Source of the DNA: Roseiarcus sp963805295
Lineage (GTDB): Bacteria > Pseudomonadota > Alphaproteobacteria > Rhizobiales > Beijerinckiaceae
Length of the DNA stretch: 64,000 nucleotides
Direction: 5' to 3'
NCBI GenBank assembly: GCA_963805295.1
Contig: CAWDTW010000058.1
Span: forward strand, 62,001-126,000
The position numbers and the translations under genes were made by a program. Below are positions 54,382 through 63,896 of the stretch, one piece after another (within the stretch, counting starts at the first letter, position 1; every line of letters begins with the position of its first letter). The notes beneath the pieces are model-generated. The model saw only the letters and a list, made by a program, of their open reading frames with translations. It searched no databases and was not told the DNA's origin.

Positions 54382-56020
54382 GCGCCGGAGCGAGCGAGAA
54401 GCCAATCGTCCTCGACGTTCGTGCGATGCGGATCGCGGTGCGAACCGATCACGGCGACGGTCCGGTGCTGGTCGACGACGTGTCGCTGCAGTTGCGGCGG
54501 GGCGAAGTGATCGGCCTCATCGGCGAATCGGGGGCCGGAAAGTCGACCATCGGGCTCGCCTCGATGGGCTATACGCGCCGCAACTGCTTCATCGTCGGCG
54601 GGCAAATCCTGTTCGCGGGCGCGGACCTGCGCGCCATGAACCTCGAAGGCCGCCGGGCCTTGCGCGGCCTGAAGCTCGCCTATATCGCCCAGAGCGCCGC
54701 CGCCTCGTTCAACCCGGCGATCACGCTGATGGACCAGGTGTGCGAGGCGCCGATCCGCCATGGAGTCATGAGCCGGGCGGAGGCGCAGGCCGCCGCGATC
54801 CGGCTGTTTCGCGAGCTCGACCTGCCGAATCCGGAGACGATCGGCTCGCGTTATCCGCACCAGGTGTCGGGCGGTCAGCTGCAGCGCGTGATGGCGGCGA
54901 TGGCGATGGTCGGCAGGCCGGAGATCATCGTGTTCGATGAGCCGACCACAGCGCTCGATGTGACAACGCAGGTGGAGTGTCTGGCGGCCTTTCGCCGCCT
55001 CATCCGCGAACATGGCGCCGCCGCGCTCTATATCACCCATGACCTCGCTGTCGTCGCCCAGATCGCCGACCGCATCATGGTGCTTCGACGCGGCAAGATG
55101 GTTGAATTCGGCGACGCGAAACAGATTCTCCAGGGGCCGCGCGAGGACTACACCCGCCGCCTCGTGAGCGAGCGTACCGCGGGCCACGCGTTCGTCGCCA
55201 AGGCGGCGGGCGCGTCGCCCGTGCTGTCGGTCGAGAACGTCACCGCCGACTACACCGGCAAACCGAAAGTCATCGACGACGTGAGCCTCGAAATCTACCG
55301 CGGCGACACTCTGGCCGTGGTCGGCAAATCGGGCTCGGGCAAGTCGACGCTGGCGCGCGTCGTCACCGGCCTACTGCCGCGCGCCGCCGGCGACGTTCGA
55401 TTCAATGGCGCGAGCCTGGCGCCCGACTCAAGGACCGCTCGCGCGATCAACTTCGGCGCATCCAGATGATCTATCAGATGCCCGACGTGGCGCTGAATCC
55501 GCAGCACACGCTCCTGAACGTGATTGGGCGGCCGGTCTCCTTCTATTTCAAGCGTTCGCGCGCGGAAGTTCGCGCCCGCGTCCTCGAGCTTCTTAGGCAC
55601 ATGGACCTGCCCGAGCATTTCGTCGACCGCAAGACGTCAGAGCTGTCGGGCGGGCAGAAGCAGCGCGTATCGATCGCCCGCGCGCTCGCCGCCGAGCCCG
55701 ATCTCATCATCTGCGACGAGGTCACCTCCGCGCTCGATCAACTGGTCGGCGAGGAAATCCTGCGTCTTCTGAAGAAGCTGCAGAACGATCTGGGCGTCGC
55801 CTATATGTTCATCACCCACGATCTCGGCGCGGTGAGGCGCATCGCCAACAAAGTCGTGGTGATGCTGCAAGGCCAAATGGTGGCGGGAGGCGACACCGCC
55901 TCGGTGTTCGCGCCCCCCTATCATCCGTATACTGAGCTCCTCTTGTCTTCAGTCCCGGAAATGCGGCCGGACTGGCTCGACGACGTGCTCGCGCGGCGGC
56001 GCTCCAGGACGCTCGTGTGA
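54378..56020 (+). CDS. Peptide-type ABC transporter ATPase (DppD-DppF fused), read with one frameshift
   Basis: Two ABC domains in one chain of about 547 residues. Domain 1 has IGESGAGKSTIGLASMGY, VSGGQLQRVMAAMAM and IIVFDEPTTALDVTTQ. Domain 2 has VVGKSGSGKSTLARVVTGLL and, after the shift, LSGGQKQRVSIARALAAEPD. The shift is at GACTC (55435-55439); adding one base (for example GACTCC) gives APDSKDRSRDQLRRIQMIYQ, as expected. This is the one deletion among the GANTC-linked indels. It powers the importer encoded upstream. Confidence 0.88.
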
Positions 56021-56188
56021 AATTGGAGCGACGCCCTTGCCGGGCCGGCAAATCGTTTCTATACCGCCCTGACGCCGGATGACGAACGGGCCCGCGAGCG
56101 CGTTTGGGCGCCGGCTCGCACTCGGCCCGTTCATTGCCTGGCTCGGCACGCCGACGTACCGTTGGGCGAGAGGAGAGGACAATTCTGA

Positions 56189-58453
56189 ATGCGCGCGCCG
56201 GGCGGACCTCGTCTGTTGCTGCGACGGCTTCGCGAGGTCATGGCGGAGCCCGTCACCGCGCAGGCGCGCCTCGACCGCATCGTCGTCCTCATCGCCTCCA
56301 ACATGGTGGCGGAGGTCTGCTCGCTCTATGTCGTGCGCGCCGACGGCGTCATGGAGCTCTTCGCGACCGAGGGCCTCAATCGTGAAGCCGTCCACCTGAC
56401 CACGATGAAGCCGGGCGAGGGTCTTGTGGGGCTCATCGCCTCGAGCGCCGAGCCGCTCGCGCTCTCCGACGCCCAGCACCACCCGGCCTTCTCGTACAAG
56501 CCCGAGACGGGCGAAGAGATCTACCAGTCCTTCCTCGGCGTGCCGGTGCTGCGCAACGGCGCGACGATCGGGGTGCTGGTGGTGCAGAACCGCGCGCGGC
56601 GCACCTATTCGGAAGAAGAGGTCGAGGCGCTGCAGACGACGGCGATGCTGCTCGCCGAAATGATCGCCTCCGGCGAATTGCAGGGCATCGCATCGCAGGG
56701 CGCGCCGATCGCCGTTCGCCGGCCCATGTCCCTCAAGGGTCAAGGCATCGCCGACGGGCTCGGGCTCGGCCATGTCGTGATGCATCAGCCGCGCGTGGCG
56801 GTGTCCAAGATCGTCGCCGACGACGTGGACTCGGAGCTGCAGCGGCTCGAGACGGCGATCGGCGCCATGCGCGCCTCCGTCGACGACCTAATCGACCGCA
56901 ACGACGACGGCAAGTCAGGCGAGCACCGCGACGTGCTCGAGGCCTTTCGCATGATCGCGCACGACCGCGGCTGGCTGCGCCGGCTGCGCGAGGCGGTGGG
57001 CTCGGGCCTGACCGCCGAAGCCGCGGTCGAGCGCGTCCAGAACGACGCGCGAGCCAAGCTGCAGCGTCAGACCGATCCGTACCTGCGCGACCGGCTGCAC
57101 GATCTGACTGACATCGCCAACCGACTCCTGCATCAGCTGGCCGGCCAGAGCCTCGTCCTCCTGCCGGAGGAATTGCCGGAGAGCGCGATCCTCGTCGCGC
57201 GCTCGATGAGTCCGGCGGCGCTGCTCGACTACGACCGAGCGCGGCTGCGCGGAATCGTGCTCGAGGAGGCAGGCGCCTCGAGCCATATCGCCATCGTCGC
57301 TCGCGCGCTTGCGCTGCCCGCGGTCAGCGACATCCCCAACATTTCCGAGATTGTCGAGCACGGCGACGCCATCATCGTCGACGGCGACGCGGGCGAGATC
57401 TACCTGCGCCCGCCGCCGGACGTCGAGGCGTCTTACGGCGAGAAGGCGCGCATGCGCGCGCGCAAGCAGGCGCAGTATCGCGCGTTGCGCGACGCGCCGA
57501 CCATCAGCCTGGACGGCGTGCCGATCGGCCTGCACATGAACGCCGGGCTGCTCGTCGACATGCCGCATCTGGCCGAGACGGGGGCAAAGTCGATCGGTCT
57601 CTTCCGCACGGAGCTGCAGTTCATGCTCGCCTCGCGCTTTCCCAGGCCCGGCGTGCAAGAAAAGCTCTATCGCACGATTCTCGAAGCGGCGGGCGATCGC
57701 CCCGTCACCTTCCGCACGCTGGACATCGGCGGCGACAAGCTGTTGCCCTACATGAAGGGCTTCGAGGAGGAGAATCCGGCCCTCGGCTGGCGCGCGCTTC
57801 GCATCGGTCTCGACCGTCCCGCCCTCTTGCGGATGCAACTGCGCGCCTTCATCCGCGCCACCGCAGGGCGCGAGCTGCGGGTGATGGCGCCGATGGTCTC
57901 GACCGTCGAGGAGTTCAAGAGGACGCGCGCCTTGCTCGATCGCGAGCTCGCCTGGAGCGCGGGCCAGGGCTACGAGCCGCCGCGCTCGGTCAAGCTCGGC
58001 GTCATGGTCGAAGTGCCTTCGCTCCTTTGGCAGCTCGACGAGATCGCCGCCTGCGCCGATTTCCTCTCCGTCGGCTCGAACGATCTGATGCAGTATCTGT
58101 ACGCGGTCGATCGCGACAACCGCCGGGTGGCGAACCGTTTCGATCCTCTGGGCGTCGGCTTCCTGAGGGCCCTTCGCTCGATCGCTCAGGCCGGCGCGCG
58201 CGCTGGAACGCCGGTGACTTTGTGCGGCGAGATCGGGGGACGGCCGCTCGAGGCGATGGCCCTGATGGCGATCGGCTACCGGGATCTCTCGATGTCGGCG
58301 ACGTCGATCGGGCCGGTCAAGGCGATGACGCTGTCGCTGAAGATTCACGCCGTCGCGCGCGAGGTCGACGCGATGCTGGCCGCGGGCCGCGACGAGGCCT
58401 CGCTGCGCGGGCCGTTGCAGGCGCTGGCTGAGCGCTTCAACGTGCGCCTCTAG
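56189..58453 (+). CDS. ptsP: Phosphoenolpyruvate-protein phosphotransferase PtsP (enzyme I of PTS-Ntr)
   Basis: 754 residues. An N-terminal GAF domain (ASNMVAEVCSLYVVRADGVM, FLGVPVLRNGATIGVLVVQN) is joined to enzyme I: the phospho-His region EEAGASSHIAIVARALALPA, the PEP-binding FRTLDIGGDKLLPYMKGF and the C-terminal LCGEIGGRPLEAMALMAIGY. PtsP starts the nitrogen-related phosphorelay to NPr and EIIA-Ntr, sensing glutamine through GAF. A methionine at codon 18 (VMAEPVTAQ) is an alternative start. Confidence 0.94.
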   Translation: MRAPGGPRLLLRRLREVMAEPVTAQARLDRIVVLIASNMVAEVCSLYVVRADGVMELFATEGLNREAVHLTTMKPGEGLVGLIASSAEPLALSDAQHHPAFSYKPETGEEIYQSFLGVPVLRNGATIGVLVVQNRARRTYSEEEVEALQTTAMLLAEMIASGELQGIASQGAPIAVRRPMSLKGQGIADGLGLGHVVMHQPRVAVSKIVADDVDSELQRLETAIGAMRASVDDLIDRNDDGKSGEHRDVLEAFRMIAHDRGWLRRLREAVGSGLTAEAAVERVQNDARAKLQRQTDPYLRDRLHDLTDIANRLLHQLAGQSLVLLPEELPESAILVARSMSPAALLDYDRARLRGIVLEEAGASSHIAIVARALALPAVSDIPNISEIVEHGDAIIVDGDAGEIYLRPPPDVEASYGEKARMRARKQAQYRALRDAPTISLDGVPIGLHMNAGLLVDMPHLAETGAKSIGLFRTELQFMLASRFPRPGVQEKLYRTILEAAGDRPVTFRTLDIGGDKLLPYMKGFEEENPALGWRALRIGLDRPALLRMQLRAFIRATAGRELRVMAPMVSTVEEFKRTRALLDRELAWSAGQGYEPPRSVKLGVMVEVPSLLWQLDEIAACADFLSVGSNDLMQYLYAVDRDNRRVANRFDPLGVGFLRALRSIAQAGARAGTPVTLCGEIGGRPLEAMALMAIGYRDLSMSATSIGPVKAMTLSLKIHAVAREVDAMLAAGRDEASLRGPLQALAERFNVRL

Positions 58454-58498
58454 CGGCGCGCGCTTCGCCCCAGCCATTTCCCCTCCCGGTTCCAACGC

Positions 58499-59575
58499 AT
58501 GGCCGCCAACGACAATCTCGATCTTATCCTGCGCCGTCACGAGGAACTCGGCGCGCGCCTCTCCGAGGGCGTCTCCGGCGCGGAATATTCGGCGCTGTCG
58601 CGCGAACTCAGCGATCTCGAGCCGATCGTTTCCGCGATCAGGGCGTTCCGCGCCAAGGAGAAAGAGCGGGCGGATCTCGCAGCGATGCTGCAGGATCCCG
58701 ACCTCGACGCCGAAATGCGCTCGATGGCGAGCGCCGAATTCGCCGCCGCCGAGGCGGAGTCCGAGGAGATGGCGAAGGCGATCCGCATTGCGTTCTTGCC
58801 GAAGGATGCAGCGGACGACGGCGACGCGATCCTCGAAGTGCGGGCCGGGACCGGCGGCGACGAGGCTGCGCTCTTCGCCGGCGATCTCTTCCGCATGTAC
58901 GTCAAATATGCAGAATCGAAGCGCTGGAAGGTCGAAGTCCTGTCGATGAGCGAGGGGACAGCTGGGGGATACAAGGAAATCGTGGCTGAGATTTCCGGGC
59001 GCGGCGTGTTCGCGCGGCTCAAGTTCGAGAGCGGCGTCCATCGGGTTCAGCGCGTGCCGGCGACCGAGACGCAGGGCCGCATCCACACCTCCGCGGCGAC
59101 TGTCGCGGTCCTGCCAGTCGCCGAGGAGGCGGATTTCGTCATCAACGAAGCCGACCTCAGGATCGACACCATGCGCTCGAGCGGCGCGGGCGGCCAGCAC
59201 GTCAACAAAACCGAGTCCGCGATCCGCATCACCCACATCCCGACGGGCGTGGTGGTGGCGATGCAGGAGGAGCGCTCGCAACACCGCAACCGCGCCAAGG
59301 CGATGGCGCTCCTGCGCTCGCGCATTCTCGATGCGCGCAACCAGAAGCTCGACGCCGAACGGTCGCAGGAGCGGCGCTCTCAGGTCGGTTCGGGCGACCG
59401 TTCGCAGCGCATCCGCACCTACAATTTTCCGCAGGGGCGGGTGACCGACCATCGCATCAATCTGACCCTCTATTCGCTCGCTCGCATCCTGGAGGGCGAA
59501 GGGCTTGACGAGATCATCGATGCGCTGACCGCCGAACGTCAGGCGGAGCTGCTCGCGCAATCGGCGGCCTCGTGA
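58499..59575 (+). CDS. prfA: Peptide chain release factor 1
   Basis: 358 residues. It has EVRAGTGGDEAALFAGDLFR, the GGQ loop MRSSGAGGQHVNKTESAIRI and PQGRVTDHRINLTLYSL. It terminates translation at UAA and UAG. The start is 45 bases after ptsP; its stop overlaps nadD. The prmC gene that often follows prfA is not here. Confidence 0.96.
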   Translation: MAANDNLDLILRRHEELGARLSEGVSGAEYSALSRELSDLEPIVSAIRAFRAKEKERADLAAMLQDPDLDAEMRSMASAEFAAAEAESEEMAKAIRIAFLPKDAADDGDAILEVRAGTGGDEAALFAGDLFRMYVKYAESKRWKVEVLSMSEGTAGGYKEIVAEISGRGVFARLKFESGVHRVQRVPATETQGRIHTSAATVAVLPVAEEADFVINEADLRIDTMRSSGAGGQHVNKTESAIRITHIPTGVVVAMQEERSQHRNRAKAMALLRSRILDARNQKLDAERSQERRSQVGSGDRSQRIRTYNFPQGRVTDHRINLTLYSLARILEGEGLDEIIDALTAERQAELLAQSAAS

Positions 59576-60210
59576 CTCGAATCCCGCGGCTGCCGCCTTT
59601 CGAGCCCGGCATGCGGGTCGGCCTGCTCGGCGGCTCGTTCAATCCCCCGCATAAGGGTCATGCGCTCGTCACTCGCCTGGCCCTGACGCGGCTCGGACTC
59701 GACCGGGTCTGGTGGCTGGTGACGCCGGGCAATCCGCTCAAGTCTCCGGCGGAGCTGGCGGCGCTTCAGGCGCGGGTCGAGGCGGCCCGCCGGCTGGTCG
59801 CCGGCCCGCGCGTCGCTGTGACGGATATCGAAGCCCGTATCGGCGCCCGCTACACCTACGACACGCTCGCCTGGATCACCCGGCGCGCCCCAAAAGTCCG
59901 GTTCGTCTGGATCATGGGCGCGGACAATCTCAGGCAGTTCCATCTCTGGCGCCATTGGCGCGCGATCGCGGGCCTGACGCCGATCGCCGTTGTCGACCGG
60001 CCGGGCTCGACCTTGCGGGCGATGTCGAGCCGGGCGGCGATTGCGCTCGGGCGCTGGCGCGCGCCGGAAAGCGGGGCGGCGCGCTTCGTCGATCGGCCGC
60101 CCCCGGCGTTCTTGTTCCTGCATGGGCCGCGCTCGGATCTGTCCTCGACCGTGTTGAGGCGCCGTCGGCCCGAGGCCGACGGGCAGCCTGAGGCAAGCTC
60201 GCTCGACTAA
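59572..60210 (+). CDS. nadD: Nicotinate-nucleotide adenylyltransferase
   Basis: 212 residues from GTG 59572. The nucleotidyltransferase motif is VGLLGGSFNPPHKGHALVTR (HxGH as PHKGH), followed by WWLVTPGNPLKSPAELAAL and WIMGADNLRQFHLWRHWRAI. It makes deamido-NAD. The usual C-terminal ISST motif appears as SDLSSTVLRRR. Confidence 0.94.
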   Translation: MTRIPRLPPFEPGMRVGLLGGSFNPPHKGHALVTRLALTRLGLDRVWWLVTPGNPLKSPAELAALQARVEAARRLVAGPRVAVTDIEARIGARYTYDTLAWITRRAPKVRFVWIMGADNLRQFHLWRHWRAIAGLTPIAVVDRPGSTLRAMSSRAAIALGRWRAPESGAARFVDRPPPAFLFLHGPRSDLSSTVLRRRRPEADGQPEASSLD

Positions 60211-60252
60211 AGCCGGGGCAAACCGGCTGCGCCGGTTCGCGAAAGGCTCCGC

Positions 60253-61077
60253 ATGGCGCAATCCCGACCTGTCCGTCGTCTCGCGTTACGCCTGGGCGCG
60301 GCTGTCGTGGCGATGGCCGCGGCGGCGGCGCTCGGAGGCTGCCAGGAATTCGAGGACTCCACCACCGGCGCGATCAGGGCGTCGCCGACCATGCCCGCCG
60401 ACGAGGCCCAGTTGCGCGCCTACGCCGAGGAATGCCGGGGCCGTTACGAACGCAATCCGGGCGAGAAATCGGCCTCGATCGAGTACGCGCGCGCCTTGCG
60501 GGCGCTCACGCGTCACGCCGAGGCCGTCGCGGTGATGGAGACGGCGGCGGTCAAGTCGCCCAAGGATCAGGAGGTACTCGGCGAATACGGCAAGGCGCTC
60601 GCCGACGCGGGCGAACTCGACCAGGCGAAGGACGTGCTGACCCGCGCCTATACGCCGGACAATCCGAAATGGGACATCATGTCGGTTCAAGGCGCCGTCG
60701 CCGACCGGCTCGGCGATCACGCGAGCGCGATGCAGTTCTATCGCGAGGCGCTCAAGATTGCGCCGGGCGAGCCGAGCATTCTGACCAACATGGGTCTCTC
60801 GCTCGCCCTCGCCAGGCAATTGCCCCAGGCCGAACGCGCGCTGCGACAAGCCGTCGCGAGCCCGAAGGCGGACGGGCGCATGCGCGGCGATCTCGCCCTA
60901 GTGCTGATGCTGGAAGGGAAATACGCCGAGGCTGAACAGGTGAGCCTCACCGATCTTTCGCCCGAGGCCGCACGCGCCAATGTCGAGGCGATCAAGCGGA
61001 TGATCGCTGGAATCGATTCCTTGCGCGCATTGCCCAAGCCGGCCAAGGCCCCGACCGCGGGCGAAGCGGCAGGCTGA
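60253..61077 (+). CDS. TPR lipoprotein, TadD-like
   Basis: 274 residues. The start has a lipoprotein signal with lipobox LGGC (Cys 30). Several tetratricopeptide-like helices follow (YARALRALTRHAEAVAVMET, YGKALADAGELDQAKDVLTR, ASAMQFYREALKIAPGEPSI). This matches TadD-type pilus assembly proteins, although no other tad gene is near. It lies on the same strand as nadD. Confidence 0.82.
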   Translation: MAQSRPVRRLALRLGAAVVAMAAAAALGGCQEFEDSTTGAIRASPTMPADEAQLRAYAEECRGRYERNPGEKSASIEYARALRALTRHAEAVAVMETAAVKSPKDQEVLGEYGKALADAGELDQAKDVLTRAYTPDNPKWDIMSVQGAVADRLGDHASAMQFYREALKIAPGEPSILTNMGLSLALARQLPQAERALRQAVASPKADGRMRGDLALVLMLEGKYAEAEQVSLTDLSPEAARANVEAIKRMIAGIDSLRALPKPAKAPTAGEAAG

Positions 61078-61082
61078 GCGCT

Positions 61083-62030
61083 TCAATCGTCGTGCTCGCC
61101 GGTCGATGACGTCGGCTCGGCGCCGACGCTCGGTCCGGCGCCAGCCGGCAGGATCGGCGGGGCCGGATCGGTTTCGCCGATGGCTGCGGGCGGCAGCGCG
61201 CCGTCCGGACCCGCGCTTGGCCCGGTCAGCGACATGGGCGCGAGCGCGACTGCGTGCGGATTCGCGAGATGGGCGATGTCGCGCGGCTCCTCGATGTCGG
61301 GCGCCGGCGGCAGGCCGTCGGGCGCCGCGGGCGCGGGCAGAAGATTCGGCGCGGGCGTCGGCTTGCAGATGCGGCGCGGGCCGATGTCGGTCGCGCCGTG
61401 GTTGGCGAGATCGAGATGGATATGGTTGTAATGGAAGACGTCCGCTCCCGGTCCGAGCACGGTGGTGAAATACTGGCAGGCGCCGGCGTGCGTCTCGCGC
61501 AGGAACGCGGCCTCCTGCGTGCCATCCTTCTTCCAGTCGCGCACGAATTCGAGCGTGCGCCCGTCGGCCAGCGTGAATCCCGCGATGTCGACGGCGTTGC
61601 CGAAGGCGTGTTCGGAGAGGCGCGCGCCCGCCATGTTGTCGACCGAGCGGCAGCTGTAGGCGCCGAATACGTTGAGGGTTGCGACCTTCTGGCCGAAACG
61701 GGCCTGAGCGTCCGGCTGGACGATGTCGTTGAGCCAGGCTTCCAGCGCCGGGATCATCGGGCAATCGATGGTCAGCACTTTGTCGATCCCGACCTTGCCG
61801 TCGGCGAGCGCCGAGACTTTCAGCGGGCGGGTCATGCCGCAGATGCCCGGGCCGTCGATTTCGCGGGAGGGAACGATGTAATCGGAAAGGATGACGAGCT
61901 TGCGGGCGAAACAGGCGTTTTCCGCCTGGGTCCGCCAGATCGGCCGCTCCGGACGGCCGAAGAAGCCGCAGCCCGGCTGGGACAGGGCGGCGACAAACGC
62001 CAGGGCGAACGGCCGAACGCGACGCGCCAT
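61083..62030 (-). CDS. Extensin-like, M15-type peptidase-family exported protein
   Basis: 315 residues with a signal peptide or lipobox-like start (ALSQPGCGFF). The extensin-like C-terminal domain has the probable zinc motifs ARLSEHAFGNAVDIAGFTL and HYNHIHLDLANHG, as in D-Ala-D-Ala peptidases of family M15. A Pro/Ala-rich tail of about 90 residues follows. It is convergent with the TPR gene. ATG 62030 is chosen because upstream in-frame codons have no family match. Confidence 0.85.
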   Translation of the reverse strand: MARRVRPFALAFVAALSQPGCGFFGRPERPIWRTQAENACFARKLVILSDYIVPSREIDGPGICGMTRPLKVSALADGKVGIDKVLTIDCPMIPALEAWLNDIVQPDAQARFGQKVATLNVFGAYSCRSVDNMAGARLSEHAFGNAVDIAGFTLADGRTLEFVRDWKKDGTQEAAFLRETHAGACQYFTTVLGPGADVFHYNHIHLDLANHGATDIGPRRICKPTPAPNLLPAPAAPDGLPPAPDIEEPRDIAHLANPHAVALAPMSLTGPSAGPDGALPPAAIGETDPAPPILPAGAGPSVGAEPTSSTGEHDD

Positions 62031-62115
62031 TGGGGCAATCTGGGACGATTGTTTTAAGAATCGCTGAACCAATGGCGGCGAAAGGCCGCGCCGCCCGCCA
62101 TCGCGCCGCCGCACT

Positions 62116-62823
62116 TTGCCCTCAAGACGCGCCGGCGTTCGGGTCGGGCGCCGAGGGAGAATCGGTTCGTTGGGGTATCGAGCGGGCAATTGGCGGGCGA
62201 CGGCGGCTGGGCTTGCGCTCGGCCTCGCGGCGGCGCCGGCGAGCGCGCATCCACACGTTTGGATCACGGTGAAAAGCCAGATCGCCTTCACGCCGGACGG
62301 CAAAGTCTCCGCGGTCATTCACGACTGGGTGTTCGACGAGATGTATTCGTCCTTCGCGACCCAGGGGCTCGCCAAGAAAGGCGAACTCGTCACGCGCGAG
62401 CAATTCGCCCCGCTCGCCCAGGAAAACGCCGGGAGTCTCGCCGAGATCGGCTATTTCACGACGCTGAAGATCGCCGGCAAGACGGTCGATTTCGGCTCGG
62501 TGACCGACTACTGGATGCAGGAGCGGCCCGACCATCTGGTCGAGTTCCATGTCACCCTGCCGCTCATGAACCCGGCTTCTCTCGTCAAATTCATGACGTT
62601 GCGCGTCGCCGACCCGGAATATTTCATCGATTTCGAATTTGACGATAAGGATCCGGTGAAGCTTCTGTCCCCGCCCTCCGGTTGTTCGGCGTCGGTCGCC
62701 AAGCCGAAGCCCCTCGAAGCCGCCGACAAGTCCAAGCTGACCGAATCCTTCTTCACCAATCTTTCGCCCGGCGCCAATTTCGGCTTCAAGATGGCGAGCA
62801 GCGCCGTCATCGCATGCCCATGA
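62116..62823 (+). CDS. DUF1007-family periplasmic protein
   Basis: Up to 235 residues; the true start is uncertain (weak start codon at 62116, others downstream). A signal peptide ends at APASA, followed by HPHVWITVKSQIAFTPDGKV, the hallmark of DUF1007. DUF1007 genes commonly precede NicO exporters, as here, with an ATGA overlap. The His-rich mature N-terminus may hold the metal. Confidence 0.88.
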   Translation: MPSRRAGVRVGRRGRIGSLGYRAGNWRATAAGLALGLAAAPASAHPHVWITVKSQIAFTPDGKVSAVIHDWVFDEMYSSFATQGLAKKGELVTREQFAPLAQENAGSLAEIGYFTTLKIAGKTVDFGSVTDYWMQERPDHLVEFHVTLPLMNPASLVKFMTLRVADPEYFIDFEFDDKDPVKLLSPPSGCSASVAKPKPLEAADKSKLTESFFTNLSPGANFGFKMASSAVIACP

Positions 62824-63867
62824 CGAAGCCGAGGACGATCACGATCGCGTCCGCGCTCTGGTTCGCCTCCGCCGCGGGTGCGCTCGCTCAAGCGTTCCCA
62901 CGGCCTTTCTCGGTCGGGGCCGGCGAGGGCGGCGGCGGGGCTGAAGGCGGGATCACCGGCTGGCTTCTCGCCGAACAGTCGCGGCTCGCCCATCTCATGG
63001 CGGCGAAGGTCCATGCGCTGCACGGTGATCCCGGCGCCGCCTGGGGGCTCGTCGCCCTCGGCCTCGCCTACGGCGTCTTTCATGCCGCGGGACCGGGACA
63101 CGGCAAGGCGGTGATCGCCTCCTACATGCTCGCCAACGAACGTTCGCTGAAGCGCGGCGCTCTGCTGGCGCTGCTTGCGGCGCTGTTGCAGGCGGCGGTG
63201 GCGATCGCCCTCGTCGGCGCGGCCGGTTTCGTGTTCAACGCCACCGCCTCGGAGATGAACCGGGCGGCCAGCCGGCTCCAGCTTGCGAGCTGCACGGGCG
63301 TCGCCGCCATCGGCCTGTGGCTCGCCTGGCGCAAAGGCGGCGCGCTGATCGCCGCGCTGAGGCGCCATTTCGAACGCGGACGGGCGTTCGCCTCCGCGCC
63401 GGTCTACGCCGGCGTCGCATGGCGCGCGTCCGCGCGCAGCCTTTCGGCGGCGGCGTTCCGCGCTGAGCCGCCGGGCGCGTCCCTGTTCGCGGACGATTGC
63501 GGCTGCGTTCACGCGCCCGACGCCTCCGCGCTCGACGGCCCCTTCTCCTGGCGCAACGCCGCCGGCACGGTGATCGCCGCGGGCGTCCGCCCTTGTTCAG
63601 GCGCGATCCTGGTGCTGGTGTTCGCGCTCGCCCAGGGACTGTTCGTGGCCGGAGTTCGAGGCGACTTTCGCGATGGCGCTGGGCACGGCGATCACCACCG
63701 GCGCGTTCGCCTGGATGGCGGTGTTCGCCAAGTCGACGGCGATGCGCCTGGCGGCGGGCGAGGATTCGCGCGCCGCGCTCGTCGCGCGAGGCCTCGAATT
63801 CGCCGCCGCGCTTGCGGTGTTCGCCTTCGGCGTCCTGCTCATGTTCGGGGCGCGCGGCGGGGCTTGA
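62820..63867 (+). CDS. NicO-family nickel/cobalt exporter, read with one frameshift
   Basis: About 348 residues. The NicO motif is FHAAGPGHGKAVIASYMLAN; a second is AAGVRPCSGAILVLVFALAQ. Six or so membrane spans are visible, with a signal peptide or first span at the start. The frame is lost at GAGTTC (63652-63657); one T fewer gives GAGTC and VAGVEATFAMALGTAITTGA, the family text. The stop at 63867 then ends a normal protein. It probably exports Ni or Co with the DUF1007 partner. Confidence 0.88.
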
Positions 63868-63896
63868 GGCCCTCAACACCGTTTCGCGCCAACCAA

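Noticed and set aside
56915..59560. 881-residue open frame opposite ptsP and prfA
   Set aside because: It spans two well-supported genes on the other strand and has shadow composition.
4030..63867. Programmed ribosomal frameshifting in several genes
   Set aside because: The sites share GANTC rather than slippery heptamers, occur in unrelated genes that are not known to frameshift, and include a transposase whose twin copy is intact.
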